Below, in pieces: positions 16,466 through 24,395 of a stretch of DNA of 50,450 nt. Every line of letters starts with the position of its first letter. The first letter of the stretch is position 1. Position numbers and translations under genes: made by a program. The notes beneath the pieces are model-generated. The model ran no database searches and was not told where the DNA came from. It saw only the letters and a list, made by a program, of their open reading frames with translations. The DNA is taken from positions 1-50,450 of the forward strand of contig CABVDE010000012.1 in the NCBI GenBank assembly GCA_902496945.1, written 5' to 3'. Source of the stretch: an uncultured Collinsella sp. GTDB lineage: Bacteria > Actinomycetota > Coriobacteriia > Coriobacteriales > Coriobacteriaceae.

Positions 16466-16489
16466 GCGCTAGTATAGGGAGCAACAGAT

Positions 16490-16585
16490 TCGATGCGGGA
16501 GTGCCGGCGGTGCAAACCACAAGGCTGAGAGGGCAGCGGGCCCAATCCTTTGAACCTGTCAGTTAATGCTGGCGTAGGGAGCATG
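16490..16585 (+). ncRNA. TPP (THI-box) riboswitch
   Basis: Contains the conserved CTGAGA at 16525-16530 and the second conserved block ACCTGTCAGTTAATGCTGG starting at 16554, followed by CGTAGGGA; the ends ATGC/GCAT pair as P1. Binds thiamine pyrophosphate and controls thiM-(thiamine-binding protein)-thiE downstream. Confidence 0.95.
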
Positions 16586-16596
16586 CCGCCTTTGCA

Positions 16597-16628
16597 GGGG
16601 CGCTGTCTATGCACAGCGCCCCTTTTCT
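16597..16628 (+). terminator. Expression-platform terminator of the TPP riboswitch
   Basis: GGGGCGCTG / CAGCGCCCC 9-bp stem, 8-nt loop, then TTTTCT, 11 nt after the aptamer. Indicates control by premature transcription termination. Confidence 0.9.
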
Positions 16629-16648
16629 ATGCCAAGGAGGCATGTGCA

Positions 16649-17488
16649 GTGATTGATTCGGAACAGCTTAAGCAAAATGTGGTCAAGGCCGTGGAGGAGA
16701 TTCGCGCCACCAATCCGATGGCCGGCTCCATCACCAACACGGTAACGATCGACTTTGTCGCCAACGCGCAGCTCGCCGTGGGCGGTTCGGCCGCCATGGT
16801 CTATCTGCCCGACGAGGGCGAGGCACTCGTTGCCGGCGGTGGCGCCATCTATCTCAACATGGGCACACTCTTCCCCATCTACGAGCAGACGATTCCCCGC
16901 GCAGCCAAGGCGGCACACGATGCCGGCAAGCCCTGGGTGCTCGACCCGGTGGGCCTGGGCATCGGCAGCCTGCGCACCCAGCTGGTAAGCGAGCTCAAGC
17001 AGTACAAGCCCGCCATCGTGCGCGGCAACGCCTCCGAGATCATCGCGCTTGCCGCCCTGTGGAACCTTGAGGGCGAGGCGGCCGACCTGAGCCGTGCCCG
17101 CGGGGTCGACACTACCGACACCGTTGACGCCGCCCGTGGCGCCGCTGTGGCACTCGCTCGCTACACCGGCGGCGCCGTAGTGGTCTCGGGCGAAGTCGAC
17201 CTGATTACCGACGGCACGACGGTGGCCAAGTCCCACGGCGGCAGCCCGCTCATGTCCAAGATCACCGGCTGCGGTTGCTCACAGGGCGGCGTGCTGGCCG
17301 TGTACGCCTGCGCCGCCGACCCGTTTACGGCAGCCATCTGCGGCACCGCCGTCTACAACGTGGCCGGCACGCGTGCCGCCGCTGTCGCCGACGCCCCGGC
17401 AAGCTTTAAGGTCGCCTTTATCGACGAGCTCTACCGCGCAACCGCCCAGGACATCGCCGATAACCGACTCGAGCTCGAGGAGGCCTAA
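16649..17488 (+). CDS. thiM: Hydroxyethylthiazole kinase
   Basis: 279 aa from GTG 16649, 8 bp after AAGGAGG. Phosphorylates 4-methyl-5-(2-hydroxyethyl)thiazole with ATP in thiamine salvage. Family features: the opening NPMAGSITNTVTIDFVANAQ, PWVLDPVGLG, IVRGNASEI and the anion-hole KITGCGC with the catalytic Cys. First gene of the riboswitch-controlled operon, 3 bp from the next gene. No thiC or thiG is in the window, so this locus supports salvage. Confidence 0.96.
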   Translation: MIDSEQLKQNVVKAVEEIRATNPMAGSITNTVTIDFVANAQLAVGGSAAMVYLPDEGEALVAGGGAIYLNMGTLFPIYEQTIPRAAKAAHDAGKPWVLDPVGLGIGSLRTQLVSELKQYKPAIVRGNASEIIALAALWNLEGEAADLSRARGVDTTDTVDAARGAAVALARYTGGAVVVSGEVDLITDGTTVAKSHGGSPLMSKITGCGCSQGGVLAVYACAADPFTAAICGTAVYNVAGTRAAAVADAPASFKVAFIDELYRATAQDIADNRLELEEA

Positions 17489-17491
17489 GCC

Positions 17492-17833
17492 ATGTCCGAA
17501 CCCGCAACCGCTGCCGGCATGAACACGCTCGTCGCCGTGGCCATCGCCCCGTGCGGTACGGGCGACGAACTGTCCGCCGAGGTCGCCGAGGTCGTGCGTG
17601 TCATTCGCGAGAGCGGCCTTCCCAACCGCACCACCTCGATGTTCACCGAGATCGAGGGCGACTGGGACGAGGTCATGCAGGTCGTGCGCGACGCGACCTT
17701 TGTGTTGGCGAATAAAGGCATCCGCACCGAGGTCGTGCTCAAGGCAGATATTCGACCCGGATTTACCGACACCATGACCGGCAAACTCGAGCGCATGGAA
17801 GCACAGATCAAGAAACAGGAGGAAGCACGATGA
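17492..17833 (+). CDS. Thiamine-binding protein, MTH1187/YqgV family
   Basis: 113 aa; GAGGAGG lies 8 bp before ATG. After a short N-terminal extension, residues from about 10 match the MTH1187/YkoF-like thiamine-binding fold (small alpha/beta proteins; VAVAIAPCGTG, TSMFTEIEGDWDEVM). Known members bind thiamine or its pyrimidine; the precise job is unsettled. Sitting between thiM and thiE with 3-bp and overlapping junctions supports a role in handling thiamine or HMP. The C-terminal 15 residues are charged. Confidence 0.82.
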   Translation: MSEPATAAGMNTLVAVAIAPCGTGDELSAEVAEVVRVIRESGLPNRTTSMFTEIEGDWDEVMQVVRDATFVLANKGIRTEVVLKADIRPGFTDTMTGKLERMEAQIKKQEEAR

Positions 17834-18525
17834 GCATCCGCGACAACCTTGATATCTCGGCCTATCTGGTACTCGGCCCCGAAAACACGCTCGGGCGCCC
17901 TGTGGGCGATGTGGTGGCCCAGGCACTCGACGCCGGCTTTACCTGCATCCAGGTGCGCTCCAAGGTGGCAAGCGCCCGCGAGATCGTCGCGCTGACCGGC
18001 GACGCCGCGCAGGCTATCGCCCAGGCCGGCAAGACCGGTCAGGTCGCTTTGCTGATCGACGACCGCCTGGACTGCGTGCTCGCCGCGCGCGAGCAGGGCA
18101 TTGCCGTCGATGGCGTGCACGTGGGTCAGAGCGACATTCCCGTCGAGGTCTGCCGCAAGCTGCTGGGCCCCGACGCTATCGTGGGCCTTTCGGCCCGTTG
18201 CGAGGAAATGCTCGAGTACGTCAAGACCGCCGACATGAGCCTAGTCGATTACCTGGGCGTGGGCCCGCTCCACGAGACCGAGACCAAGCGCGATTGCGGA
18301 CGCGCAGCCGATGGCTCCATCATCACCAAGAGCTTTGAGGACCTGGTGGCGCTCCATGCGGCAAGCCCCGTGCCCATCGTGGTGGGCGGCGGCGTCAAGA
18401 CGGCCGACCTGCCGCAGCTCAAGGCCACCGGCGTCGATGGCTTCTTCGTGGTGAGCGCCGTCTGCAGCGCCGACGACCCCTACGCCGCAGCCAAGGAGCT
18501 TGTCGACACCTGGCAGCAGGCATAG
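17830..18525 (+). CDS. thiE: Thiamine-phosphate synthase
   Basis: 231 aa, overlapping the previous stop by ATGA (translational coupling). Condenses HMP pyrophosphate with thiazole phosphate to thiamine phosphate; TIM barrel. Visible family motifs: IQVRSK (usually QLR.K), LLIDDRLDCVLA, VDGVHVGQSD, VGLSARC, DYLGVGP and PIVVGGGV near the phosphate site. Several substitutions relative to the E. coli/B. subtilis proteins, but core residues appear kept. Confidence 0.93.
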   Translation: MSIRDNLDISAYLVLGPENTLGRPVGDVVAQALDAGFTCIQVRSKVASAREIVALTGDAAQAIAQAGKTGQVALLIDDRLDCVLAAREQGIAVDGVHVGQSDIPVEVCRKLLGPDAIVGLSARCEEMLEYVKTADMSLVDYLGVGPLHETETKRDCGRAADGSIITKSFEDLVALHAASPVPIVVGGGVKTADLPQLKATGVDGFFVVSAVCSADDPYAAAKELVDTWQQA

Positions 18526-18567
18526 GCATAAGCCAAGCAGTTGCTCTGCAGCCTCATATCTTCAATA

Positions 18568-18616
18568 GCGGAAAGCGCATCCCAGTTTGGGCCCCATTCC
18601 GGGATGCGCTTTCCGC
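18568..18616. terminator. Terminator after the thiamine operon
   Basis: A perfect 16-bp inverted repeat (GCGGAAAGCGCATCCC arms) with a 17-nt loop, between thiE and the convergent patatin pseudogene. Confidence 0.8.
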
Positions 18617-18636
18617 CGAGTCCGCGGCAGTTTGCC

Positions 18637-19262
18637 CTACCCCGCTAGGTAGGCCTCCAACGCCGACAAAGTCGCCTCCGCATCGTGGCAACCGACCTGA
18701 TAGATGCGCTCGAGCTCATCCGGTTCGCGGCACAGCGACGGCACCTTCACCGATTCGCTCGGCCGCACCACAAAGACCTCGCCGGCAGCCTCGTGACGTG
18801 CCAAGTCATCGAGCGTGGCATTGTAGACCTCATGCCGATGCTCAAGCGCTGCGACAAACTCCGGATAGTGACGGAACACGCGCCGCAGCATGGGCATCAC
18901 GCTGTTGGGCTGCTTCACAAAGCCCGCCGGCTGCGTGAGTACCACGATATTGCGGTCATATCCCTGCGCAAACAGCCATGCGCTGGGAATAGAATCAGCC
19001 ACGCCACCATCCAGATACTTATGCCCGTCAATAGCAACGGGACGCGTCGCCACAGGAATAGCAGACGACGCCCGGATCTACTCGATATCGCGCTCGTCGC
19101 CATACGGCAAATCGTGATAGACAGCCTTGCCCGTCTCGATATCGGTACACACTCACGTAAATCGCATGGGGCAGGCGCGATACGCCTCCAAGTCGATGGG
19201 ATCGCTCTCGATAGGAGAACGTAGCGAGATAAACATCGCCCGCACCGTGCCAACGTCGTCGC
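18637..19262 (-). pseudogene. Decayed patatin-like phospholipase gene
   Basis: The minus strand encodes a continuous patatin-like C-terminal sequence: VRAMFISLRSPIESDPIDLE, then CPMRFT, a TGA stop (19155-19153), VCTDIETGKAVYHDLPYGD, a TAG stop (19080-19078, where Trp is expected), then IRASSAIPVATRPVAIDG and the catalytic DGG of the Ser-Asp dyad (YLDGGVADSIP). The N-terminal part with the GxSxG nucleophile is absent; the sequence runs into the promoter of the next gene. The open 138-aa piece from 19053 cannot be a working lipase. Two stops plus truncation make a pseudogene; sequencing error in both stops is unlikely. Confidence 0.85.
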
Positions 19263-19316
19263 AAACAACGTGAGATAATCCTCTGCAGAAGTCACCAAAA
19301 GCAGAGGGAGTTTGTG

Positions 19317-19940
19317 ATGAAGGTTCTTTTAGTCAATGGCAGCCCCAAGGCAAGCGGCAACACCGCCATGGCGCTCGCCGAGGTCGCTAAGCAACTCAAC
19401 GCTGAGGGCATCGACACCGAGGTTTTTCAACTGGGCGCCAAGCCCATTCGCGATTGCATCGGTTGCGGCCAGTGCGGCAAGCTTGGCGGTCGTTGCGTCT
19501 TTGGCGACGACATGGTGAATGAGCTCATCGCTGCCGCCGAGCAGGCAGATGGCTTTGTCTTTGGCTCACCTGTCTACTATGCGCACCCCAGCGGCCGCAT
19601 CCTTTCGGCCCTCGATCGCGCCTTCTATGCAGGCGGGCATGTCTTTGAGCACAAACCCGGAGCCGCAGTCGCCGTCGCCCGTCGCGGCGGCACGTCGACC
19701 ACCTTCGATGTGCTCAACAAGTACTTCACCATTAAGCAAATGCCCATAGTTGCTTCCACCTACTGGAATAACGTCTTTGGCGCCATGCCGGGCGAGGCCA
19801 CGCAGGACGCCGAGGGCCTGGCCACTATGCGAAACATCGGCAAAAACATGGCCTGGCTCCTGCGTTGCATCGAGGCGGGAAAGGCTGTCGGCATCGAAGC
19901 CCCCGAGGCCGATCGCGCTAGAACCAACTTCATCAGGTAG
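19317..19940 (+). CDS. NADPH-dependent FMN reductase / iron-sulfur flavoprotein family
   Basis: 207 aa; ATG 19317 follows GAGGGAG by 6 bp (a GTG one codon earlier is possible). The N-terminal flavodoxin-like fold begins KVLLVNGSPKASGNT, which holds the FMN phosphate, and FGSPVYYAHPSG lines the flavin. CIGCGQCG (residues about 48-55) and a following Cys resemble the cysteine cluster of iron-sulfur flavoproteins, but the spacing is compact. Likely an oxidoreductase for quinones or other small electron acceptors. Probably cotranscribed with the ArsC-like gene 17 bp downstream. Confidence 0.85.
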   Translation: MKVLLVNGSPKASGNTAMALAEVAKQLNAEGIDTEVFQLGAKPIRDCIGCGQCGKLGGRCVFGDDMVNELIAAAEQADGFVFGSPVYYAHPSGRILSALDRAFYAGGHVFEHKPGAAVAVARRGGTSTTFDVLNKYFTIKQMPIVASTYWNNVFGAMPGEATQDAEGLATMRNIGKNMAWLLRCIEAGKAVGIEAPEADRARTNFIR

Positions 19941-19957
19941 AACGGCGGAACCAATAC

Positions 19958-20299
19958 ATGAACATCCAAATATTCGGTACGAAAAAGTCCTTCGACACCA
20001 AGAAAGCCCAGCGCTATTTCAAAGAGCGCCGCATTAAGGTGCAGTTTATCGACCTTAGGGAAAAGGAGATGAGCAAGGGCGAGCTCACGAGCGTCATGCA
20101 GGCGGTCGGCGGCATCGACAAGCTGCTCAACCCCAAAGCCAAGGACGAGGAGACGCTCGCACTTATCCAGCACCTCACCCCCAGTCAGCGCTTCGACAAG
20201 CTGCTCGAGAATCAGCAGGTGCTGGCCGAGCCCATCGTGCGCAACGGAAAAAAGGCCACCGTCGGCTATTGCCCCGATGTATGGGGAGCCTGGGAGTAG
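19958..20299 (+). CDS. ArsC/Spx-family thioredoxin-fold protein without the active-site Cys
   Basis: 113 aa, the family's usual length. The opening MNIQIFGTKKSFDTKKAQRY aligns with ArsC-type proteins, where the nucleophilic Cys sits after the first strand (KNCDTxxKA); here that Cys is replaced (KKSFDTKKA), so arsenate reduction by the usual mechanism is unlikely. The RNGK and VGYCPDVW C-terminal part is conserved. The role could be regulatory, as for Spx-like proteins, but no evidence shows this. Confidence 0.85.
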   Translation: MNIQIFGTKKSFDTKKAQRYFKERRIKVQFIDLREKEMSKGELTSVMQAVGGIDKLLNPKAKDEETLALIQHLTPSQRFDKLLENQQVLAEPIVRNGKKATVGYCPDVWGAWE

Positions 20300-20385
20300 C
20301 CCGTGTTATTTGCCGGCTCGTGGGTATAAGAGCAGGCATTTGGCATATGATTCAACTGTAAGCCATGTCTAACAAAGGAGGGCAC

Positions 20386-21516
20386 ATGCCCAACAAGCCC
20401 GTGAAGATCATCATGCTTACCGGCTATCTCGGTGCCGGCAAGACCACGCTGCTCAACCACATCCTCGCCAATGACGGCGGCATCCGCGCCGCCGTAATCG
20501 TCAACGATATCGGCGAGATCAACGTCGACGCCAGCCTTATCGCCGACGGTGGCCTTTCCGAGACCGACGACCTTATCCCGCTCACCAACGGCTGTATCTG
20601 TTGCACGCTTTCGGACGACCTGGCCAACCAGCTGCAGGGCATCGCCGATTCGGGCGATTTCGACTACATCATCATCGAGGCCTCGGGCATCTGCGAGCCT
20701 ATTCCCATCGCCTACACCATCTCGAGCTTCTGCGATGAGGCCAAGGTGGGCGGCGAGCCCAAGCTCGCGCTCGACAACATCGTCGCCGTGGTCGACTGCG
20801 CCCGCATGTACGACGAGTTCAACGGTGGTCGCGACCTGCTGGCCGAGGATATCGACGAGGACGATATCGAGAGCCTGCTGATCCAGCAGATCGAGTTCTG
20901 CTCCACGCTTATCCTCAACAAGACCGATACCGTCACGCCCGAGCAGATTGCCGAGCTCAAGGCCATCGTACGCAGCCTGCAGAAGGACGCCGTGATCGTC
21001 GAGGCCCAAAACGGCGAAGTCCCCATGGAGGAGCTGCTCGACACCGGCCGCTTTGACTTTATACGCGCCTACAACTCCGCCGCTTGGATCGAGGCCATGG
21101 AGCATCCCGAGGAGCACGACGACCCCGAGGTGCTCGAGTACGACATCGACACCTTTGTGTACTCGCGCCGCAAGCCGTTTGACCTTCAGAAGTTCACCGA
21201 CTTTGTTGAGCAGGAGTGGCCCGACGAGGTCATTCGCGTTAAGGGTCCGCTGTGGCAGACCGGCGATCCGGACATGTGCTACATGTTTGAGCAGGCAGGC
21301 CACCAGATGCGCTTGATGGAGAACGGCCTGTTCGTCGATTCTGCGCCCGAGGGCGAGAAGCAGAAGATCATCGACGAGAACCCCGAGATCATGCAGATTT
21401 GGGACGACGAGACGGGCGACCGTATGACGAGCCTGTGCATCATCGGCCGTCACATGGATAAGGACGCGCTTATCGCCTCCCTCGACGCCTGCCTGACCGA
21501 CTGGCACCGCGCCTAG
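20386..21516 (+). CDS. COG0523 (CobW/Zng-type) GTP-binding metallochaperone
   Basis: 376 aa from ATG 20386, which has AAAGGAGG 4 bp upstream. G3E GTPase: Walker A GYLGAGKTT (residues about 10-18), the metal-binding CxCC motif in NGCICCTL, the Asp region VVDCAR and the NKTD guanine-specificity motif. A C-terminal CobW_C-like domain follows (residues about 245-375). Members deliver zinc, cobalt or other metals to target proteins. No Zur box, metal transporter or cobalamin gene is nearby, so the metal is not indicated. Ends with a strong terminator. Confidence 0.92.
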   Translation: MPNKPVKIIMLTGYLGAGKTTLLNHILANDGGIRAAVIVNDIGEINVDASLIADGGLSETDDLIPLTNGCICCTLSDDLANQLQGIADSGDFDYIIIEASGICEPIPIAYTISSFCDEAKVGGEPKLALDNIVAVVDCARMYDEFNGGRDLLAEDIDEDDIESLLIQQIEFCSTLILNKTDTVTPEQIAELKAIVRSLQKDAVIVEAQNGEVPMEELLDTGRFDFIRAYNSAAWIEAMEHPEEHDDPEVLEYDIDTFVYSRRKPFDLQKFTDFVEQEWPDEVIRVKGPLWQTGDPDMCYMFEQAGHQMRLMENGLFVDSAPEGEKQKIIDENPEIMQIWDDETGDRMTSLCIIGRHMDKDALIASLDACLTDWHRA

Positions 21517-21554
21517 GTGTATTGAAGCGGGCTTTCCGCCTGCGTAACTGCCAA

Positions 21555-21600
21555 ACCACCACGAAGGTGCCTGTGCCCCTTCGTGGTGGTTTTTCGTTTT
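21555..21600 (+). terminator. Strong terminator with a repeat-like core
   Basis: A perfect 13-bp stem (ACCACCACGAAGG arms), 10-nt loop, then TTTTCGTTTT. The GGTGCCTGTGCCCC core resembles the GGGAC-type palindromic repeats elsewhere in the window, so it may be a repeat serving as terminator. Confidence 0.9.
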
Positions 21601-21615
21601 GAGCCAAGGAGATTC

Positions 21616-22221
21616 ATGTTCAACATTGTGCTGTATGCGCCCGAGATTCCGGCCAACACGGGCAACATCGGCCGCACGTGCGTGGTCACGGGAGCCCGCC
21701 TGCATCTGGTGGAGCCGCTGGGCTTTTCGCTCGACGACAAGACCGTGCGGCGCGCGGGACTGGCCTATTGGCAGAACTTGGACGTGACGACCTATGCCAG
21801 CTGGAAGGATTTCCTTGCACGCAATGGTCTCTCCCCCGCCGACAAGCGCCTGCACCTGCTGACCAAAAAGGCGCGCCGCACCTATGCGCAGAGCAGCTAC
21901 CGCGATGGCGACTTCTTAGTCTTTGGCAGCGAAAGCTCGGGTATTCCCGAGGAGTTGCTTGCCGCGGCACCCGAGCGCTGCGAGCGCATCCCCATGCTGC
22001 GCGATTGTGATTCACTCGATAACGCCGACGCCTGGGAAGCCCACGAGGAGTCACTCGGACATACCGAGGACAGCCATGAGGCCATCCTGCAGCAGGACAT
22101 CTGCGGCAACTTCGTCAACCCCGACGACTACCGCATCAGCGCGCTCAACCTCTCCAACAGCGCCGCCATCGTCCTCTACGAGGCGTTGCGCCAGACAGGC
22201 TTTGCGGGGATGTGCCATTAG
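21616..22221 (+). CDS. trmL: tRNA (cytidine(34)-2'-O)-methyltransferase
   Basis: 201 aa from ATG 21616 (AAGGAG upstream). SPOUT-fold enzyme that 2'-O-methylates wobble C34/U34 of tRNA-Leu. Motifs: EIPANTGNIGR near the N terminus, FGSESSGIPEE and LNLSNSAAIVLYEALRQ at the C-terminal knot. About 45 residues longer than E. coli TrmL because of a charged insertion around residues 135-170 (DCDSLDNADAWEAHEESLG). The last two residues, Cys-His, and the TAG stop are encoded by a dispersed repeat that also ends the gene at 29456. Confidence 0.93.
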   Translation: MFNIVLYAPEIPANTGNIGRTCVVTGARLHLVEPLGFSLDDKTVRRAGLAYWQNLDVTTYASWKDFLARNGLSPADKRLHLLTKKARRTYAQSSYRDGDFLVFGSESSGIPEELLAAAPERCERIPMLRDCDSLDNADAWEAHEESLGHTEDSHEAILQQDICGNFVNPDDYRISALNLSNSAAIVLYEALRQTGFAGMCH

Positions 22222-22300
22222 GGGACGGGGTAGAAATGGTAGATTTTCAAACCCTCTAACTCTTGTCAAAATAAATTTTGTTTCAATGCGACATTTCCCC
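22214..22300 (+). repeat. Dispersed repeat spanning the trmL stop codon
   Basis: The core TGCCAtTAGGGGACGGGG continues as TAGAAATGGtAG, then TTTTCAAAC, CTCTTGtCAAA and ATGCGACA about 65 bp on. The same order of blocks occurs on the minus strand at 29462-29384 after the TetM-like gene. The TGCCA/TGG(C/T)A ends make the core weakly palindromic. Confidence 0.75.
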
Positions 22301-22399
22301 TGATGAGCATAGGCCAACCCGATGTACCGGCTCCGCTATCGAGGTTATCTTCAAAATCTTCGACACCGTCTTATACCGGCTTATATACTTCCGTCCCGC

Positions 22400-22430
22400 A
22401 AAAGAAAGGGACCCCGCCTCAGAGGGTCCC
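22400..22430 (-). terminator. Rho-independent terminator of the accessory operon (minus strand)
   Basis: Minus strand: GGGACCC / GGGTCCC 7-bp stem followed by TTTCTTTT, just after the stop of the 22437-23501 gene. Confidence 0.85.
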
Positions 22431-22436
22431 TACACG

Positions 22437-23501
22437 TCAGAATTCAACTTCAAATACAAACGACTGTCGGAGTTCTCGCTTAGCCTGGCTTGTCAGGCTC
22501 GAGTTCGCCCTTATGCTCAGCTTGCTGCATGCCTCATCGATAGCCATAGCAAGTGATACGGACATAGTCATGGTCGTCTCGCTTTTCAATTCGACCCGAT
22601 AGCTCTTCGCCTTGTTTTTATCCTCTCCACCGCATCTCGTCTCAATTAACAAGAGAATATCTGAATCATGGGCATACCAATGGAGTTCAGGGCGCTGTGG
22701 AACCATATCTCCCTCGAATTCCTGCGTAAACAGGATTTTCTTCTCATTTCTCGTTGAATCGCTCAAGGAGCCATCGATTCGAGCCGAGCCCTTCTTTCCC
22801 GCTTTGGCATTTCCCTTAACCTGGCGGCCTCGCCGAGTTTCCTCGTACTCCGTCACCTCCAGCTTGCAGCGCTTCGCACCAAGCATGAATGCAATCCGCC
22901 TCAACTCGGCCATCTTGTCTTGTTGCATGGTTGCGAAATAAGAGTCAAGATCAACAAAGCGGGACCGATCAAAAGCATCTATGTAATATGTGGAATAAAG
23001 AGATGGTTTAGGGTAGAAAGACAGCTCACTATCCCCAATCGCCTCGCGGTACAGATTGAAAATCTGTGTGCCCTTAACAGTATCCAGCCAACCAATAGCA
23101 TCCCTACAGACGTCGATGCCCCGACGCTCATTTCCGTCAACGATTCGAATCATGTTCGGCAAATGAAATGAAGGGCTCTGATAGGTCTCTTTGGTTACCG
23201 GTCTATACCTATTAAGCTGCTGCTGATATGCCCAATCGTTGACAGCGTCACCGATATCCGCAGCAGCTCCCGCCGCGCCATCGGCTGCATCCGCAATAGC
23301 TGCCAAGGCCCCATCAGCCATCGGAGCTGCAGCATGCATTGCATCATCGGCAACTTTCTGTACGGTCGCAACCGCGCCCGCCACCGCGCTTCCGGCACCA
23401 TCAACCAACTCAGCAGCGACCTTGCGGATGTCAAAGCTCTGCTTATGTCGTGGCTGAACCCCTCTTTCAACGGCAATATCTAGATTATCTTTATCCCCCA
23501 T
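22437..23501 (-). CDS. Unrecognised protein with an Ala-rich helical N-terminal region
   Basis: 354 aa; ATG preceded by AGGAGG. Residues about 30-90 are low-complexity helix rich in Ala, Asp, Gly and Met (VAGAVATVQKVADDAMHAAA), possibly a coiled coil or surface helix. Residues 100-354 look globular with many aromatic and charged residues and a basic stretch (TRRGRQVKGNAKAGKKGSA, about 238-256). No transmembrane segment or signal peptide is obvious. Translationally adjacent to a DUF4230-like gene (9-bp gap). Base composition is clearly more AT-rich than the flanking housekeeping genes, suggesting acquisition. I do not recognise the family. Confidence 0.75.
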   Translation of the reverse strand: MGDKDNLDIAVERGVQPRHKQSFDIRKVAAELVDGAGSAVAGAVATVQKVADDAMHAAAPMADGALAAIADAADGAAGAAADIGDAVNDWAYQQQLNRYRPVTKETYQSPSFHLPNMIRIVDGNERRGIDVCRDAIGWLDTVKGTQIFNLYREAIGDSELSFYPKPSLYSTYYIDAFDRSRFVDLDSYFATMQQDKMAELRRIAFMLGAKRCKLEVTEYEETRRGRQVKGNAKAGKKGSARIDGSLSDSTRNEKKILFTQEFEGDMVPQRPELHWYAHDSDILLLIETRCGGEDKNKAKSYRVELKSETTMTMSVSLAMAIDEACSKLSIRANSSLTSQAKRELRQSFVFEVEF

Positions 23502-23510
23502 GATGACCTC

Positions 23511-24182
23511 CTATTTCCGATAGTCAAAATCAACCGTATATTCATCCCCAAATGCCGAGTTGAACATCGCACGGATATTTGCTTCAGCGTTCGTTCGAGC
23601 CTCCTCGAGCAGCTTGCCATCCTTGATGGCCTCGCTTTCACTCCGCTCCTTGCACTGCGCCTCAAACGCCGTGACGTCTTTGACCTCAATGGGATTGAGG
23701 ATGTTGTTGCGTTCCTCGAGAGCACCCGACTTATTCATATCCGGCGTGTTCGAGATTACATAAGGCTCATCAATCGTAATGGTCAGCTTTTTCTTGTTCG
23801 TATGTATCTCTGCCGTCTCGAGATTCACACCCGCCTTAATGGTTCCCACATAGCGGTACCAAAAGCTGTTTTCCGTAAACGGGATATCAAACCAATCGAA
23901 AAACCTCTTGGTATCCGTCACTTTATCGACAATCGCATAGTTCTGCGATGCAGAAACCATCTCATTCTGGGAAGCGATGCGCTCAAACACGACCGACGGG
24001 GAGAGCGTATTGGGAGTCGCTTCTTTCGCACCCGCAGCTTTACCGTTATTAAAGATGGTAATAAAAAGTACAGCTACAATCACCGCGCCAAGCGCCAAAC
24101 CCGCGAAGAATACCTTTGGCTTCGTCAGAATTCTCCCGAGCTTCGCTTTCAGCTCCCCCATGCCTTCCTTCATCTCATCCAT
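23511..24182 (-). CDS. DUF4230-like membrane-anchored protein
   Basis: 223 aa. A single membrane helix at residues about 24-46 (VFFAGLALGAVIVAVLFITI) follows a short charged cytosolic start. The outside part (about 60-223) contains the pattern FDWFDIPF...FWYRYVGTIKAGVNLE followed by beta strands ending in ITIDEPYVIS, which resembles DUF4230 proteins; the family's function is unknown. AAAGGAATAGGGG precedes ATG. Same operon as the upstream and downstream accessory genes by spacing. AT-rich relative to neighbours. Confidence 0.7.
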   Translation of the reverse strand: MDEMKEGMGELKAKLGRILTKPKVFFAGLALGAVIVAVLFITIFNNGKAAGAKEATPNTLSPSVVFERIASQNEMVSASQNYAIVDKVTDTKRFFDWFDIPFTENSFWYRYVGTIKAGVNLETAEIHTNKKKLTITIDEPYVISNTPDMNKSGALEERNNILNPIEVKDVTAFEAQCKERSESEAIKDGKLLEEARTNAEANIRAMFNSAFGDEYTVDFDYRK

Positions 24183-24340
24183 CCCCTATTCCTTTCAAAC
24201 TCATTGCCATTTAAGAAACTGCCGAAGGTTATGCCACATGCCCAAATTGTCGTTTTCAACACGTCTTTAGACGAGAGCAGTTGTTCGCAATTCGAATAAT
24301 ACACATTCGTTCGTGACACTCGCTATTCAATTATTGATAT

Positions 24341-24380
24341 AAAACGGACGGGTCAACCATTCATTGCCGATTGACCCGTC
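24341..24380 (-). terminator. Terminator after the FxLYD-like lipoprotein gene
   Basis: Minus strand: GACGGGTCAA / TTGACCCGTC 10-bp perfect stem, 14-nt loop, then CGTTTT. Confidence 0.85.
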
Positions 24381-24395
24381 TCTTCCGCGCGAAAC

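Noticed and set aside
20266..21855. 529-aa antisense ORF opposite the COG0523 GTPase
   Set aside because: Shadow frame; low-complexity composition and no recognisable motif.
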